Below, one piece after another: positions 34,340-42,167 of a DNA stretch of 64,000 nucleotides. The translations under genes were made by a program, and so were the position numbers. This stretch comes from Emticicia sp040253585 (lineage in GTDB: Bacteria > Bacteroidota > Bacteroidia > Cytophagales > Spirosomataceae): NCBI RefSeq assembly GCF_040253585.1, contig NZ_JBELAU010000008.1, forward strand, positions 248,001 through 312,000, read 5' to 3'. How positions within the stretch are numbered: the first letter of the stretch is position 1; each line of letters opens with the position of its first letter. The notes beneath the pieces were generated by a model. The model was not told where the DNA came from, made no database searches, and saw nothing but the letters and a program-made list of their open reading frames with translations.

Positions 34340-35056
34340 TTAAATTTTCGATAAAAAAACTGTCACAACTTTTGCACTTTCGGTTGGGTTTTCAAACATT
34401 CCTGCATGAGCTACGCCATCCAGAACTGCACTTTGGCTGTTTTTCAACAAAGCAATTTGCTCCAAAGCAGCTATTTTTGGCACAAAAGTATCTTTTTCTC
34501 CTGCTAAAATCATAATTGGATAATCGGCTTCTTTCAAAACTGAGGTTTTATCTTCTCGCCCACGCATCGCAATTTGGGCATCCATCAATGCTGCTTTCGG
34601 AAAATATGAATAGCGTTCGATTTGTTTTTCTATGAAATCAGCATTTTTTTCCTTAAACTCTTCGGTAAACATATTTGGGTAAAAACCTTTGATAAATTTG
34701 GCAGTCCCTTGCTGGTCAATTACACGGGCGGTTTTGAGTCGAATTTCTTTTCGCTCTTCGTTATCTGCATAAGCCGATGAATGGAAAAGCCCCAAGCCCA
34801 GAACTTCATCTGCAAACTTTTCGGCATAAGTTAACGCAATATAACCACCCATCGAATGTCCTATGATTACAGATTCAGTAATAGACTTTTCATTTGTGTA
34901 TGCTTTTAACCAATCAGCATAGCCATCAATACTTTCGATATTGGTTAGTGAGGCATAATCAGGGCAAAAATAAGTATGCTTTTTGGGTAAAAGTTTCAGA
35001 AAATCGGTCCAAATGGTGGCATCTTCGCCAAAACCATGCAAGAAAACAACATTCAT
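34340..35056 (-). CDS. Alpha/beta hydrolase
   Basis: A 238-residue alpha/beta-hydrolase. It has the oxyanion segment FLHGFGED, nucleophile elbow GHSMGG, acid in AGEKDTFVP and His in VAHAGMFENP. The fold family covers esterases, peptidases and lyases; substrate is unknown. ATG at 35056 gives the standard MNVVFLHGFG start. The upstream 28 open codons derive from sequence next to the inverted repeat and are unlikely to be translated. Confidence 0.92.
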   Translation of the reverse strand: MNVVFLHGFGEDATIWTDFLKLLPKKHTYFCPDYASLTNIESIDGYADWLKAYTNEKSITESVIIGHSMGGYIALTYAEKFADEVLGLGLFHSSAYADNEERKEIRLKTARVIDQQGTAKFIKGFYPNMFTEEFKEKNADFIEKQIERYSYFPKAALMDAQIAMRGREDKTSVLKEADYPIMILAGEKDTFVPKIAALEQIALLKNSQSAVLDGVAHAGMFENPTESAKVVTVFLSKI

Positions 35057-35139
35057 ATTGATTGTAGATTTTATAATGAAAGCTACAAAAAAAGTCTCAT
35101 TTTGACAACAAAATGAGACTTTAATAGAATTATTTTTCA

Positions 35140-35270
35140 TTGCCGTCTGCCTTAGCTGACGGTCATTAATAATTAAAACAAGATTGGCTTTAGTCTAAAT
35201 CACGACTACGATTTGACTAAAGTCTATCGGTTACTTGATTCTTCTATACGTCAGCTAAAGCAGACGGCAA
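35140..35270. repeat. Nested inverted repeat element upstream of the hydrolase
   Basis: The outer arms (35140-35161, 35249-35270) are 22 bases with one mismatch, beginning TTGCCGTCTGC. Inside, CTTTAGTC-t-AAATC pairs with GATTTGACTAAAG. A related but degraded element (GCCGTC...CTGACGG, GACTTTAGTCTAAA) is found at about 51545-51620. This is a dispersed, non-coding, structured repeat; no gene lies in the 238-bp gap. Confidence 0.75.
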
Positions 35271-35294
35271 TAAAATATTCTTTCTCAACTTTAA

Positions 35295-36557
35295 CTAAGC
35301 AGCTACTTTCAACTGATAGAACGCCGAACGTTCAAACATATTTTGTGCGTAATCAAGCGTAATCGTAAAGTTTTTGATTGATTTATCCGACGGGATTTCG
35401 TACATAATATCGGTCATGATTGCTTCACAAACCGAGCGTAAGCCCCTTGCCCCGAGTTTAAACTCCATAGCTTGGTCAACGATATACTCCAAAACTTCAT
35501 CCGAAAATTCGAGTTTAACATCTTCCATCGCAAAAAGTTTTTTGTATTGTTTGACCAACGCATTTTTAGGTTCAGTCAAGATTCTACGAAGTGCAGAACG
35601 GTCGAGCGGATTGAGGTACGTCAATAAAGGCAGACGACCAATCAACTCTGGAATCAAACCGAATGATTTAAGGTCTTGCTGAGTCACGAAACGCAATAAA
35701 CTTGTATCGCTGGCAAGGTCAATACTTTTACCCGTATTTGAGAAACCAATCGGGCGAGTATTCATACGTTTTCCGATGTGGCGGTCGATACCATCAAATG
35801 CTCCTCCACAAATAAAAAGGATATTTTCGGTATTTATCTGAATCAATTTTTGCTCTGGATGCTTGCGTCCGCCTTGTGGTGGCACACTCACAATTGAACC
35901 TTCCAATAATTTTAAAAGTCCTTGCTGCACACCTTCGCCGCTCACATCACGAGTGATAGAAGGATTATCACCTTTGCGAGCAATTTTGTCAATTTCATCA
36001 ATATAAACAATGCCACGTTCGGCTAATTCTACATTAAAATCGGCCGCTTGGAGCAAACGGCTCAAGATACTTTCTACGTCTTCGCCCACATAACCTGCTT
36101 CGGTAAGCACTGTTGCATCGGCAATGGCAAATGGTACTTGAAGCACCTTTGCAATCGTGCGAGCCAAGTAAGTTTTGCCTGTACCAGTTTCGCCAACCAT
36201 AATGATATTCGATTTTTCAATCATTACATCATCTTCACGTTTTGGCTGTGTTAGGCGTTTATAATGGTTATATACCGCCACACTCAATACCTTTTTGGCC
36301 TCATCTTGCCCGATAATAAATTGGTCAAGGTGATTTTTGAGGTCAACTGGCGGTCTTAAATCAAACTTTGGTAATTCTGATTTCTTTTTCTTTTCTTTTT
36401 TAGGTGGAGTCACTCCTCCGTTTAATTCTTGTTGTACTAATTGAAAACCCTGTTCGACACAAAAATTACAGATATTCGCTTCTGACCCAGATATTAATAA
36501 TTCAACTTCGTTTTTACGTCTGCCACAAAAAGAGCAATAAGCTTGTCCAGCATTCAT
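35295..36557 (-). CDS. clpX: ATP-dependent Clp protease ATP-binding subunit ClpX
   Basis: A 420-residue AAA+ unfoldase. The N-terminal zinc-binding domain has Cys8, Cys11, Cys30 and Cys33. The Walker A motif is GETGTGKT, Walker B IVYIDEIDKIA, and the pore and sensor regions (GGRKHPEQ, LIGRLP, ARGLRSVCE) are conserved. It unfolds substrates for ClpP, which is not in this window. Confidence 0.98.
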   Translation of the reverse strand: MNAGQAYCSFCGRRKNEVELLISGSEANICNFCVEQGFQLVQQELNGGVTPPKKEKKKKSELPKFDLRPPVDLKNHLDQFIIGQDEAKKVLSVAVYNHYKRLTQPKREDDVMIEKSNIIMVGETGTGKTYLARTIAKVLQVPFAIADATVLTEAGYVGEDVESILSRLLQAADFNVELAERGIVYIDEIDKIARKGDNPSITRDVSGEGVQQGLLKLLEGSIVSVPPQGGRKHPEQKLIQINTENILFICGGAFDGIDRHIGKRMNTRPIGFSNTGKSIDLASDTSLLRFVTQQDLKSFGLIPELIGRLPLLTYLNPLDRSALRRILTEPKNALVKQYKKLFAMEDVKLEFSDEVLEYIVDQAMEFKLGARGLRSVCEAIMTDIMYEIPSDKSIKNFTITLDYAQNMFERSAFYQLKVAA

Positions 36558-36584
36558 TCGAGCGTATTTTTTTGATTTATCCTA

Positions 36585-36592
36585 CAAAAATA
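36585..36592 (-). promoter_or_regulatory. Possible -7 box for clpX
   Basis: The minus strand reads TATTTTTG, a match to TAnnTTTG, 27 bp upstream of the clpX ATG. I could not find a TTG at the correct -33 spacing, so this is tentative. Confidence 0.35.
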
Positions 36593-36613
36593 CGAAAAAT
36601 GTTTGGGTTTGTT

Positions 36614-36668
36614 GTAGCACAATTTTCTAAATTGTTGTCTAACAGCACAATTTAGAAAATTGTGCTAC
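36614..36668. repeat. Large perfect hairpin (22-bp arms)
   Basis: GTAGCACAATTTTCTAAATTGT (written as two words: GTAGCACAATT TTCTAAATTGT) at 36614-36635 is exactly complementary to 36647-36668; the loop is 11 bases. It lies between clpX and the MpaB-like gene, both on the minus strand. It can form a very stable RNA hairpin downstream of the MpaB-like promoter region. It looks like one of the dispersed palindromes in this genome. Confidence 0.75.
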
Positions 36669-36672
36669 CGAA

Positions 36673-37431
36673 CTACGCCATTCTATCCAAAGCCATAATT
36701 TGCTGAGCATAATCAGGCGGTAAAAGTGCTTGTTTTAGGAATTTATCAAATTTAATTTTTTGTGTGAATTTATAAAATAGCAGAAAAGGCTTCAAAACAG
36801 AAAAACGAGACATTGACAGTAAATTTCTTGCCCGAAGTGGCACAACGAGTTTTTGCCCTTCCCACAAAATCAAATATCGTAATACACCCAAATGCTTACG
36901 GTATTGCTTGTATAAATCATCAGTAAAGGCACTTTTGAGCAAGTTCTCTTGCAAATGTTTTTCCCGAATTACCAACCAATCGGTGTGATTACGAGGTAAA
37001 TCTTTCAAACCCATTCGCTCTCCTACCCGATTGAAAACATCGAATATCTCTTCTTTTTCGGCATCGGTTAGCTTTCTTTCAAGCAATTCAAAGGCAGAAA
37101 TTGAATAATGAATAAGCATAAAAAGCACATCACAATACGCCCAATCGGGAATCTTCTTGCCCCTACTCTGCTCAACCGACTGGTGAATTGCCGTGATTTT
37201 ATCAATAGCTGCAAGGGCAGTTCGCTCATCAGAAAAAATAATTTGTTGGGCATAAACCACCGTAGAAAATAATCTACCGAGCGGGTCGGCGGGAAGTTTA
37301 CCAGTAAAATAGAGCCAATCTACAGCCTTATTTAATGAAAATTCGGCCGCTGCCCCACCAAAAATAAACAAAATGGTATCGGCATTGCCCCAAATTTCAC
37401 GGACAATTGAGTTTTTATGTACGAAATTCAT
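36673..37431 (-). CDS. Oxygenase MpaB family protein (DUF2236)
   Basis: A 252-residue protein of the DUF2236/MpaB-like group: SIVREIWGNADTILFIFGGAAAEFSLNKAVDWLYFTGKLPADPLGRLFST is the characteristic opening, and HTDWLVIREKH and YLILWEGQKLVVPLRARNLL appear later. Members relate to latex-clearing and MpaB oxygenases, which use haem or iron. The activity of this short form is not established. Confidence 0.85.
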   Translation of the reverse strand: MNFVHKNSIVREIWGNADTILFIFGGAAAEFSLNKAVDWLYFTGKLPADPLGRLFSTVVYAQQIIFSDERTALAAIDKITAIHQSVEQSRGKKIPDWAYCDVLFMLIHYSISAFELLERKLTDAEKEEIFDVFNRVGERMGLKDLPRNHTDWLVIREKHLQENLLKSAFTDDLYKQYRKHLGVLRYLILWEGQKLVVPLRARNLLSMSRFSVLKPFLLFYKFTQKIKFDKFLKQALLPPDYAQQIMALDRMA

Positions 37432-37467
37432 GCTCTTGATATTTATTTTATTTGGTCAGACTTGCCG

Positions 37468-37854
37468 TCAGACCTTATTCTCGCTCAAACCCAAGGTTTC
37501 TTTATCGAAAAGAAAAACAGCCAAAATACCCAGCGTATAAGCAAAAATATCTCGCCAGTCGAAAGTGCTACCGATAAGAATCACCAGAAACTTACTGGGT
37601 TTGAAAGGCAAATGATTCAGAACACGGCAGTATTGTAAGAATTCAAGAAAATAAGCAAAACCAACCGATACAAGAGCTAAGTTTAAATCAGACGAGTTTA
37701 GAAAAGTTTTTAGTAGAAAAAATAAGGCAATTACTGCCAAGAAATCTCCAAAAAAGGGACGAACAATAGCATCATCGACCCAAATAGCGATACCGACTTC
37801 TACCAAAAACAGCAGTAAAAAAGTAATAAACGGTTTAAATTTGAACGTAAACAT
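37468..37854 (-). CDS. DUF2809 membrane protein
   Basis: A 128-residue protein with four predicted transmembrane helices. The core LVEVGIAIWVDDAIVRPFFGDFLAVIALFFLLKTFL and FLEFLQYCRVL, GSTFDWRDIFAYTLGIL match DUF2809. ATG at 37854 is chosen over an upstream TTG. The start overlaps the previous gene by 20 bp, consistent with translational coupling. Confidence 0.85.
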   Translation of the reverse strand: MFTFKFKPFITFLLLFLVEVGIAIWVDDAIVRPFFGDFLAVIALFFLLKTFLNSSDLNLALVSVGFAYFLEFLQYCRVLNHLPFKPSKFLVILIGSTFDWRDIFAYTLGILAVFLFDKETLGLSENKV

Positions 37855-38353
37855 AAGATATTTTTTGATGGGACAGATTTGCAATAAATTTCATCAACAA
37901 AAATCCGTAAAAATCTGCGGTGGAACATCGCAGCGGCGAACCGTCAGCGTCATCAGCGTGCCATGATGGTTTTGAAATTTCATTCATAAATAGTCTGAAA
38001 TTATAATAAAGCATCCACAATGGATAACCGATAATGAAAATACTCAACAAAATCGGCATAATATCAATCGTTTTCAACATTTCAGCAGAAAGTGCCGAAA
38101 ATATCACCAACCAAAACGTTGTCGAAATTAGATTTATGGAAAAAATCCAAGCCGTTTTCATGTTTTTTGATTCTTCAATATCAATGAAATAAATCAAAAA
38201 ATAAGAAATTATACAAAATAAAGGTATTAGAAAAAGTAATAACTCTTTGCCTTTTCCAATTCCAATAAGCAGAATTCCGATAAGAAAACAGACAACTAAA
38301 GGCAAAACATTCAAGCCTCGAAGCATCCTAATCAAGCGTTCTTCTTCTTCCAT
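37835..38353 (-). CDS. Membrane protein of unknown function with repeat-derived C-terminus
   Basis: A 172-residue protein with four predicted membrane helices (VLPLVVCFLIGILLIGIG; LLLFLIPLFCIISYFLIYF; TAWIFSINLISTTFWLVIFSAL; IMPILLSIFIIGYPLWML). I do not recognise the family. The last about 44 residues (from WHADDADGSPLRC) are translated from a dispersed repeat at 37889-37968, so the ancestral protein probably ended near residue 128. The ATG at 38353 removes 16 codons that overlap the DUF4173 gene. Confidence 0.7.
   Translation of the reverse strand: MEEEERLIRMLRGLNVLPLVVCFLIGILLIGIGKGKELLLFLIPLFCIISYFLIYFIDIEESKNMKTAWIFSINLISTTFWLVIFSALSAEMLKTIDIMPILLSIFIIGYPLWMLYYNFRLFMNEISKPSWHADDADGSPLRCSTADFYGFLLMKFIANLSHQKISYVYVQI
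37889..37968. repeat. Dispersed repeat inserted in coding sequence
   Basis: On the minus strand the element reads GGCACGCTGATGACGCTGAC, then GGTTCGCCGCTGCGATG, then CCGCAGATTTTTACGGATTT. It is markedly richer in G+C than its surroundings and gives the atypical tail of the membrane protein at 37835-38353. It resembles the GCAGATTT...GGATTTTTA words at 7746-7768. Confidence 0.65.
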
Positions 38354-38357
38354 TTTT

Positions 38358-39869
38358 TTAGTTTTTGGGTTGAACAACTGGTACAATCGGACTTGCGGCA
38401 ACCTGAGCTTTTAGTTTTTCAACAGCGGCCTCATCTGCAAAATTCCATGAACACCAAGTATATCCTTCTTGGCGTTTAAAATATCGTTCTATTCTTGCTA
38501 TCAACCAGTTTTGATTCCCTTCACTTGGTAGCTTTGTACGATTTTCATAAATAATCGGCAGGGTTTTATCAGAAAGCGTAAGTAAATAGTTGTAATCAAC
38601 GCCATTTTTGAATGTATTTGAAAGGTTATAACGAGCAATCTGCACATCCCAATTTACCAAAGTCAGTCCCATAAATACTGCATATAAAGCCCAAGTATTT
38701 ACACGAAACATATAGAAAAACGACTTAAAATCTTTAATTTTTAGCCATAAAGTGCATAATCCAATCAAAGTTATTAGTAAGAAAACACCAACACCAATAC
38801 GTAAATGCGTCAGTCCGTAAAAATCAATATAATAGTAGTTTCGCAGACTGACTGATATTATCAGAACCACATTCTGTCCAATCCAAGTGTAGGCCAAAGA
38901 TTTCAGCAGTTTATTATTTTGATAAAAATTGAGGTCTTTACGGAAATAATAAAGTAGAATGGCTATCGACAAAAAGATGCTTAGAATAAGCGTTCCTGTG
39001 CCTTCATGCACCAACTTCGAGAGATTCCCCGCCTGCGAATAATCGAAGCTCAACCAAAGAAAATTGATATCTATTACATTGATAATCAGCAATAAAGCAT
39101 TCACTGAGCCAATAAGCATTAATGCAATTTTATACTCATTACGTTGGTAATTTGAACCTTGTTCCGAAACTTCCTCCGATGGCGTAATATATTCATTTTG
39201 AGGAAATAGTTTTAGAAGGTTTTTCGCCACACCCCAATCAAATATTATGCTAAATGTCAGGTAAGTAGCAAACAGAAAAAACCCAACTCGACCCAACGAG
39301 GCTTCATCGAAAGTGAGATTGAAAAGACTAATTACATATTTCCAAGAATTATTCACCAACTCATTAAAAACAGGATTGGCATTAAAGAATATCAAGAAAA
39401 ATACGCCAAAAACCAACATCGGAATGATAGTCAAAAATATATTTCGACTAATAAATCTGGCAAATTTATTTTCACCAAATACCGACTCCGAGGCTCGTTG
39501 TAGTAATCTTGGAGCTTCGATAAATGTCGTAAAAAAATTGATGATATATTGCAAAGCCGCTTCAAAAAGTGTTTTTGAGCGACTTTCTTGCATTAAACCA
39601 ATCATCAGAAAAAACGATGCCAAATGCCCAAGCTTACTCACCACCGAATTATGCACAAGCACCATCAAACCCGACACCAAAGTAAGTACGACAACTACCT
39701 GCACATTACGTTTACGAATACTTTCAGGAAACAAAAAGAAAGCTAAAACAAACATTACTAAATTACTGAATATGAAGAGATTAATACCAAAATCTTCTTC
39801 CCAAAAAATAGCATTAAAAAGCAGTGGTAGCCCTATCAGGCTGGCGGTTTGAATGGTCTGTTTCTTCAT
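38358..39869 (-). CDS. DUF4173 multi-pass membrane protein
   Basis: A 503-residue protein with about twelve hydrophobic segments and a soluble C-terminal tail. WALYAVFMGLTLVNWDVQIARYNL with ARYN is characteristic of the DUF4153/DUF4173 group. Function is unknown. It follows a winged-helix regulator gene (68 bp) and precedes the small membrane protein (4-bp gap), so the group 37.5-40.2 kb is probably one transcript. Confidence 0.85.
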   Translation of the reverse strand: MKKQTIQTASLIGLPLLFNAIFWEEDFGINLFIFSNLVMFVLAFFLFPESIRKRNVQVVVVLTLVSGLMVLVHNSVVSKLGHLASFFLMIGLMQESRSKTLFEAALQYIINFFTTFIEAPRLLQRASESVFGENKFARFISRNIFLTIIPMLVFGVFFLIFFNANPVFNELVNNSWKYVISLFNLTFDEASLGRVGFFLFATYLTFSIIFDWGVAKNLLKLFPQNEYITPSEEVSEQGSNYQRNEYKIALMLIGSVNALLLIINVIDINFLWLSFDYSQAGNLSKLVHEGTGTLILSIFLSIAILLYYFRKDLNFYQNNKLLKSLAYTWIGQNVVLIISVSLRNYYYIDFYGLTHLRIGVGVFLLITLIGLCTLWLKIKDFKSFFYMFRVNTWALYAVFMGLTLVNWDVQIARYNLSNTFKNGVDYNYLLTLSDKTLPIIYENRTKLPSEGNQNWLIARIERYFKRQEGYTWCSWNFADEAAVEKLKAQVAASPIVPVVQPKN

Positions 39870-39937
39870 TTTTGTTTCAGTTTTTATTTAATTGAAAGTA
39901 CTTTGTTTTTCAAAGTTAATTGACAAAAAATATATAT

Positions 39938-40231
39938 TTACGTGCCTTTTATAAACTTCTCAAGTTCATTAAGGTGGTCTTCAAATGCTTTTTTCCCTTC
40001 TTCGGTTACGCTATAAACCGTGCTTGGTTTTCGGCCTATAAACTCTTTTTTGAATGTAATATAGTTGGCTTCTTCTAAGGCACGTAAATGCGTAGCTAAG
40101 TTGCCGTCAGTCATCGACAAGAGGTCTTTCAAAACTATGAAACTTACCTCGTCATTGACCATCAGCACCGACATAATACCGAGTCGAGCTTTGCTTTCAA
40201 ATGCTTTATTAAAATTCTGTAATATTAACAT
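39938..40231 (-). CDS. Winged-helix transcriptional regulator (HTH_34 type)
   Basis: A 97-residue DNA-binding protein. The helix-turn-helix is FIVLKDLLSMTDGNLATHLRALEEANYITFKKEFIGRKPSTVYSVTEEG, the pattern of the HTH_34/PadR-like group. In Bacteroidota such genes accompany small membrane-protein genes, as here. It probably represses its own operon. Confidence 0.9.
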   Translation of the reverse strand: MLILQNFNKAFESKARLGIMSVLMVNDEVSFIVLKDLLSMTDGNLATHLRALEEANYITFKKEFIGRKPSTVYSVTEEGKKAFEDHLNELEKFIKGT

Positions 40232-40232
40232 C

Positions 40233-40275
40233 TTTGGCTATTAGCTTTTAGCATTTAGCTATTAGCATTAAAAAA
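40233..40275. repeat. Short simple repeat between regulator and membrane-protein genes
   Basis: GCTATTAGC, TTTTAGCATTTA and GCTATTAGCATT form a directly repeated TTAGC-rich tract before the regulator. No function is apparent. Confidence 0.5.
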
Positions 40276-40328
40276 TACTGATAATCAAATAGTTATGCTT
40301 CCATTACTCTGTTGATGGCGAATAGCCC

Positions 40329-40952
40329 CTACGATTTGGGAGCTGTACGATCGTATTTAAAATACATTACTGCACCATAAATAATGTGAAACACCCCAAA
40401 ACCCATCGCCCAAAAAATCAGATTCCAACGTGCCAAAAATAGCGAAATTAATCCTAAAATGATTTGTCCCAAGCCTAAATAATAAGTATCATGTACCGTA
40501 TATTTACTGGCATTAACTAAAGCCACACCATAAAAAACTAATGTGGCAGGAAAGCAAATCCAAAAGAAACCGTTGTATAATAAACCTAAACAAAAAATAC
40601 CTCCTGCAAATAATGGAACGAGCATACTGAACAATAGGCGTTTAGAAGTAGAATTCCAAACATTCAAACCTTGTTTCCGAGATTTTCTGACAGTAAACAA
40701 TATTCCAAAAAACAACGCTCCTACCAATACTAATAAAGCATCAACTAAAAGCAAAGGCACGACTTCTTGTCTAACGGTAGGGTCAAAAAGCAAATATAAG
40801 CCCTCGATATGAATTTTTTGGTGAGCATACCAAGCACCCAACAAAGCACATACGCCCGCCGAAATACCCGAAAGTCCACTCAGCGAAAGGAATTTCGAGG
40901 AGCGTTCCATCAAGGAGCGAATTTCTTTTAGATTTTCGAGATGTTCGTTCAT
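40329..40952 (-). CDS. Membrane protein of unknown function upstream of the regulator
   Basis: A 207-residue protein with about six transmembrane helices and a conserved-looking N-terminus (LKEIRSLMERSSKFLSLSGLSGISAGVCALLGAW). I cannot name its family. It overlaps the stop of dgkA by 4 bp (40949-40952), so it is translationally coupled to lipid metabolism upstream and followed by the winged-helix regulator. Confidence 0.75.
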   Translation of the reverse strand: MNEHLENLKEIRSLMERSSKFLSLSGLSGISAGVCALLGAWYAHQKIHIEGLYLLFDPTVRQEVVPLLLVDALLVLVGALFFGILFTVRKSRKQGLNVWNSTSKRLLFSMLVPLFAGGIFCLGLLYNGFFWICFPATLVFYGVALVNASKYTVHDTYYLGLGQIILGLISLFLARWNLIFWAMGFGVFHIIYGAVMYFKYDRTAPKS

Positions 40953-41356
40953 GAAACAATGAATGATTTTTGAATGATTGAATGAGTGAATAAATTATTT
41001 ACCCCAAAAATCTTTGGCAAAAATATGATAATTCCGACAATAACCGCAACAATCGACATAATCAAAACTGCCGCAGCAGCTAAATCTTTTACTTTTCCGA
41101 TTAATTGATGGTATTCGGGTGATACATAATCACAGAGCTTTTCGATTGCCGTATTGAGTGTCTCGACAGCCAAAACTAATCCGATTTGAGTAATAATTAT
41201 CGTCCATTCAATGGCTGATAGTTTCAAATAAAAACCTGCTGTTAAGACAATTATAGCAGCTAATACATGAAATCGTGCATTGTTCTCTTCCATCAAAAAT
41301 CGTAACCCAGCAAAAGCATGGCGAAAGCTACGCAGCATTTTTAAGATTTGCATCAT
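40949..41356 (-). CDS. dgkA: Diacylglycerol kinase family protein
   Basis: A 135-residue prokaryotic DgkA-type protein with three transmembrane helices. The signature ETLNTAIEKLCDYVSPEYHQLIGKVKDLAAAAVLI carries the catalytic Glu and the KDxAAAAV motif. Gram-positive homologues phosphorylate undecaprenol, so the substrate could be undecaprenol or diacylglycerol. The 5' end overlaps the DUF1361 gene by 29 bp. Confidence 0.9.
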   Translation of the reverse strand: MMQILKMLRSFRHAFAGLRFLMEENNARFHVLAAIIVLTAGFYLKLSAIEWTIIITQIGLVLAVETLNTAIEKLCDYVSPEYHQLIGKVKDLAAAAVLIMSIVAVIVGIIIFLPKIFGVNNLFTHSIIQKSFIVS

Positions 41357-42020
41357 GATTCGGAATTAAAATGAGCATCGAAACATACAACACCGCCACA
41401 ACCAACGTAAAAACCAAAGTTGTCTGAATAGCCAGTGGATTTTGTAATTCTTGAAACGATTTTCGGAACAAATACAATGGATTCGTGAATAAATCCCAAC
41501 TATTGAATCTTACGAAACGTCCAAGATACAAACCAAAACCTGATAAAACAATGCTTGCTAAAATAACGATCCAAGCTAAAACATTGCTAATAAACTGATT
41601 AAGTACTTGATGGGTAACTTGCAGCGAATATAATCCTGTGCAGATTCCTGCCAAAGCCGCAATAAAAAATCCTACGGTATCGAACCATAAAATTTGATTA
41701 TTGTACTCTCCTAAGTGCATCAAATCAGTAATTAGATAAGGGGCATTCGGAAAGAAAAGTAACCATAAACCCAAATTAATAAAAATAAGTAGCTGCATGG
41801 GTTTTGAAATAAATACAGATGAGGATATTCGGCGAGCGACGAGGGCAAAAAGTAATGGCATCCAAGCCAGAAACAGATTCCAAAGTAAAAATAAACCTCG
41901 AAGCTGTTCGGTTTGTATCGCTCTGATGATCAATAACAAACAGCACAATGCCGAAAGCAAAGCCAAACTCAAAGTGGCTCGGCTGATTCTGAAAAATATT
42001 CTAATTTGATTCGTTTGCAT
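41328..42020 (-). CDS. DUF1361 membrane protein
   Basis: A 230-residue, six- to seven-helix membrane protein. The motifs FLLWNLFLAWMPLLFAL, FFPNAPYLITDLMHL and GFGLYLGRFVRFNSWD are diagnostic of DUF1361. Function is unknown. It is the first gene of a probable minus-strand operon with dgkA. The ATG at 42020 starts MQTNQIRIFF. Confidence 0.88.
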   Translation of the reverse strand: MQTNQIRIFFRISRATLSLALLSALCCLLLIIRAIQTEQLRGLFLLWNLFLAWMPLLFALVARRISSSVFISKPMQLLIFINLGLWLLFFPNAPYLITDLMHLGEYNNQILWFDTVGFFIAALAGICTGLYSLQVTHQVLNQFISNVLAWIVILASIVLSGFGLYLGRFVRFNSWDLFTNPLYLFRKSFQELQNPLAIQTTLVFTLVVAVLYVSMLILIPNHDANLKNAA

Positions 42021-42119
42021 TATTTTAAAAAGAACTTTGTACTGCAAAGTAAATTTTAAAAAAGTCATTATGCAAGCATTTTGTAGATTTTTTTACACTA
42101 ATGTTTTGATAAATTCGAT

Positions 42120-42144
42120 AGGAACGTCCAAATTGGACGTTCCT
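42120..42144. repeat. Dispersed palindrome, copy 1
   Basis: AGGAACGTCCAA and TTGGACGTTCCT flank one base. The inner 21 bases recur at 62443-62463 except for the central A/T. It lies between the T9SS sugar dehydrogenase gene and DUF1361 gene, both minus strand. Confidence 0.75.
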
Positions 42145-42167
42145 ACGAGCAGAATTCAATTTTTAAT

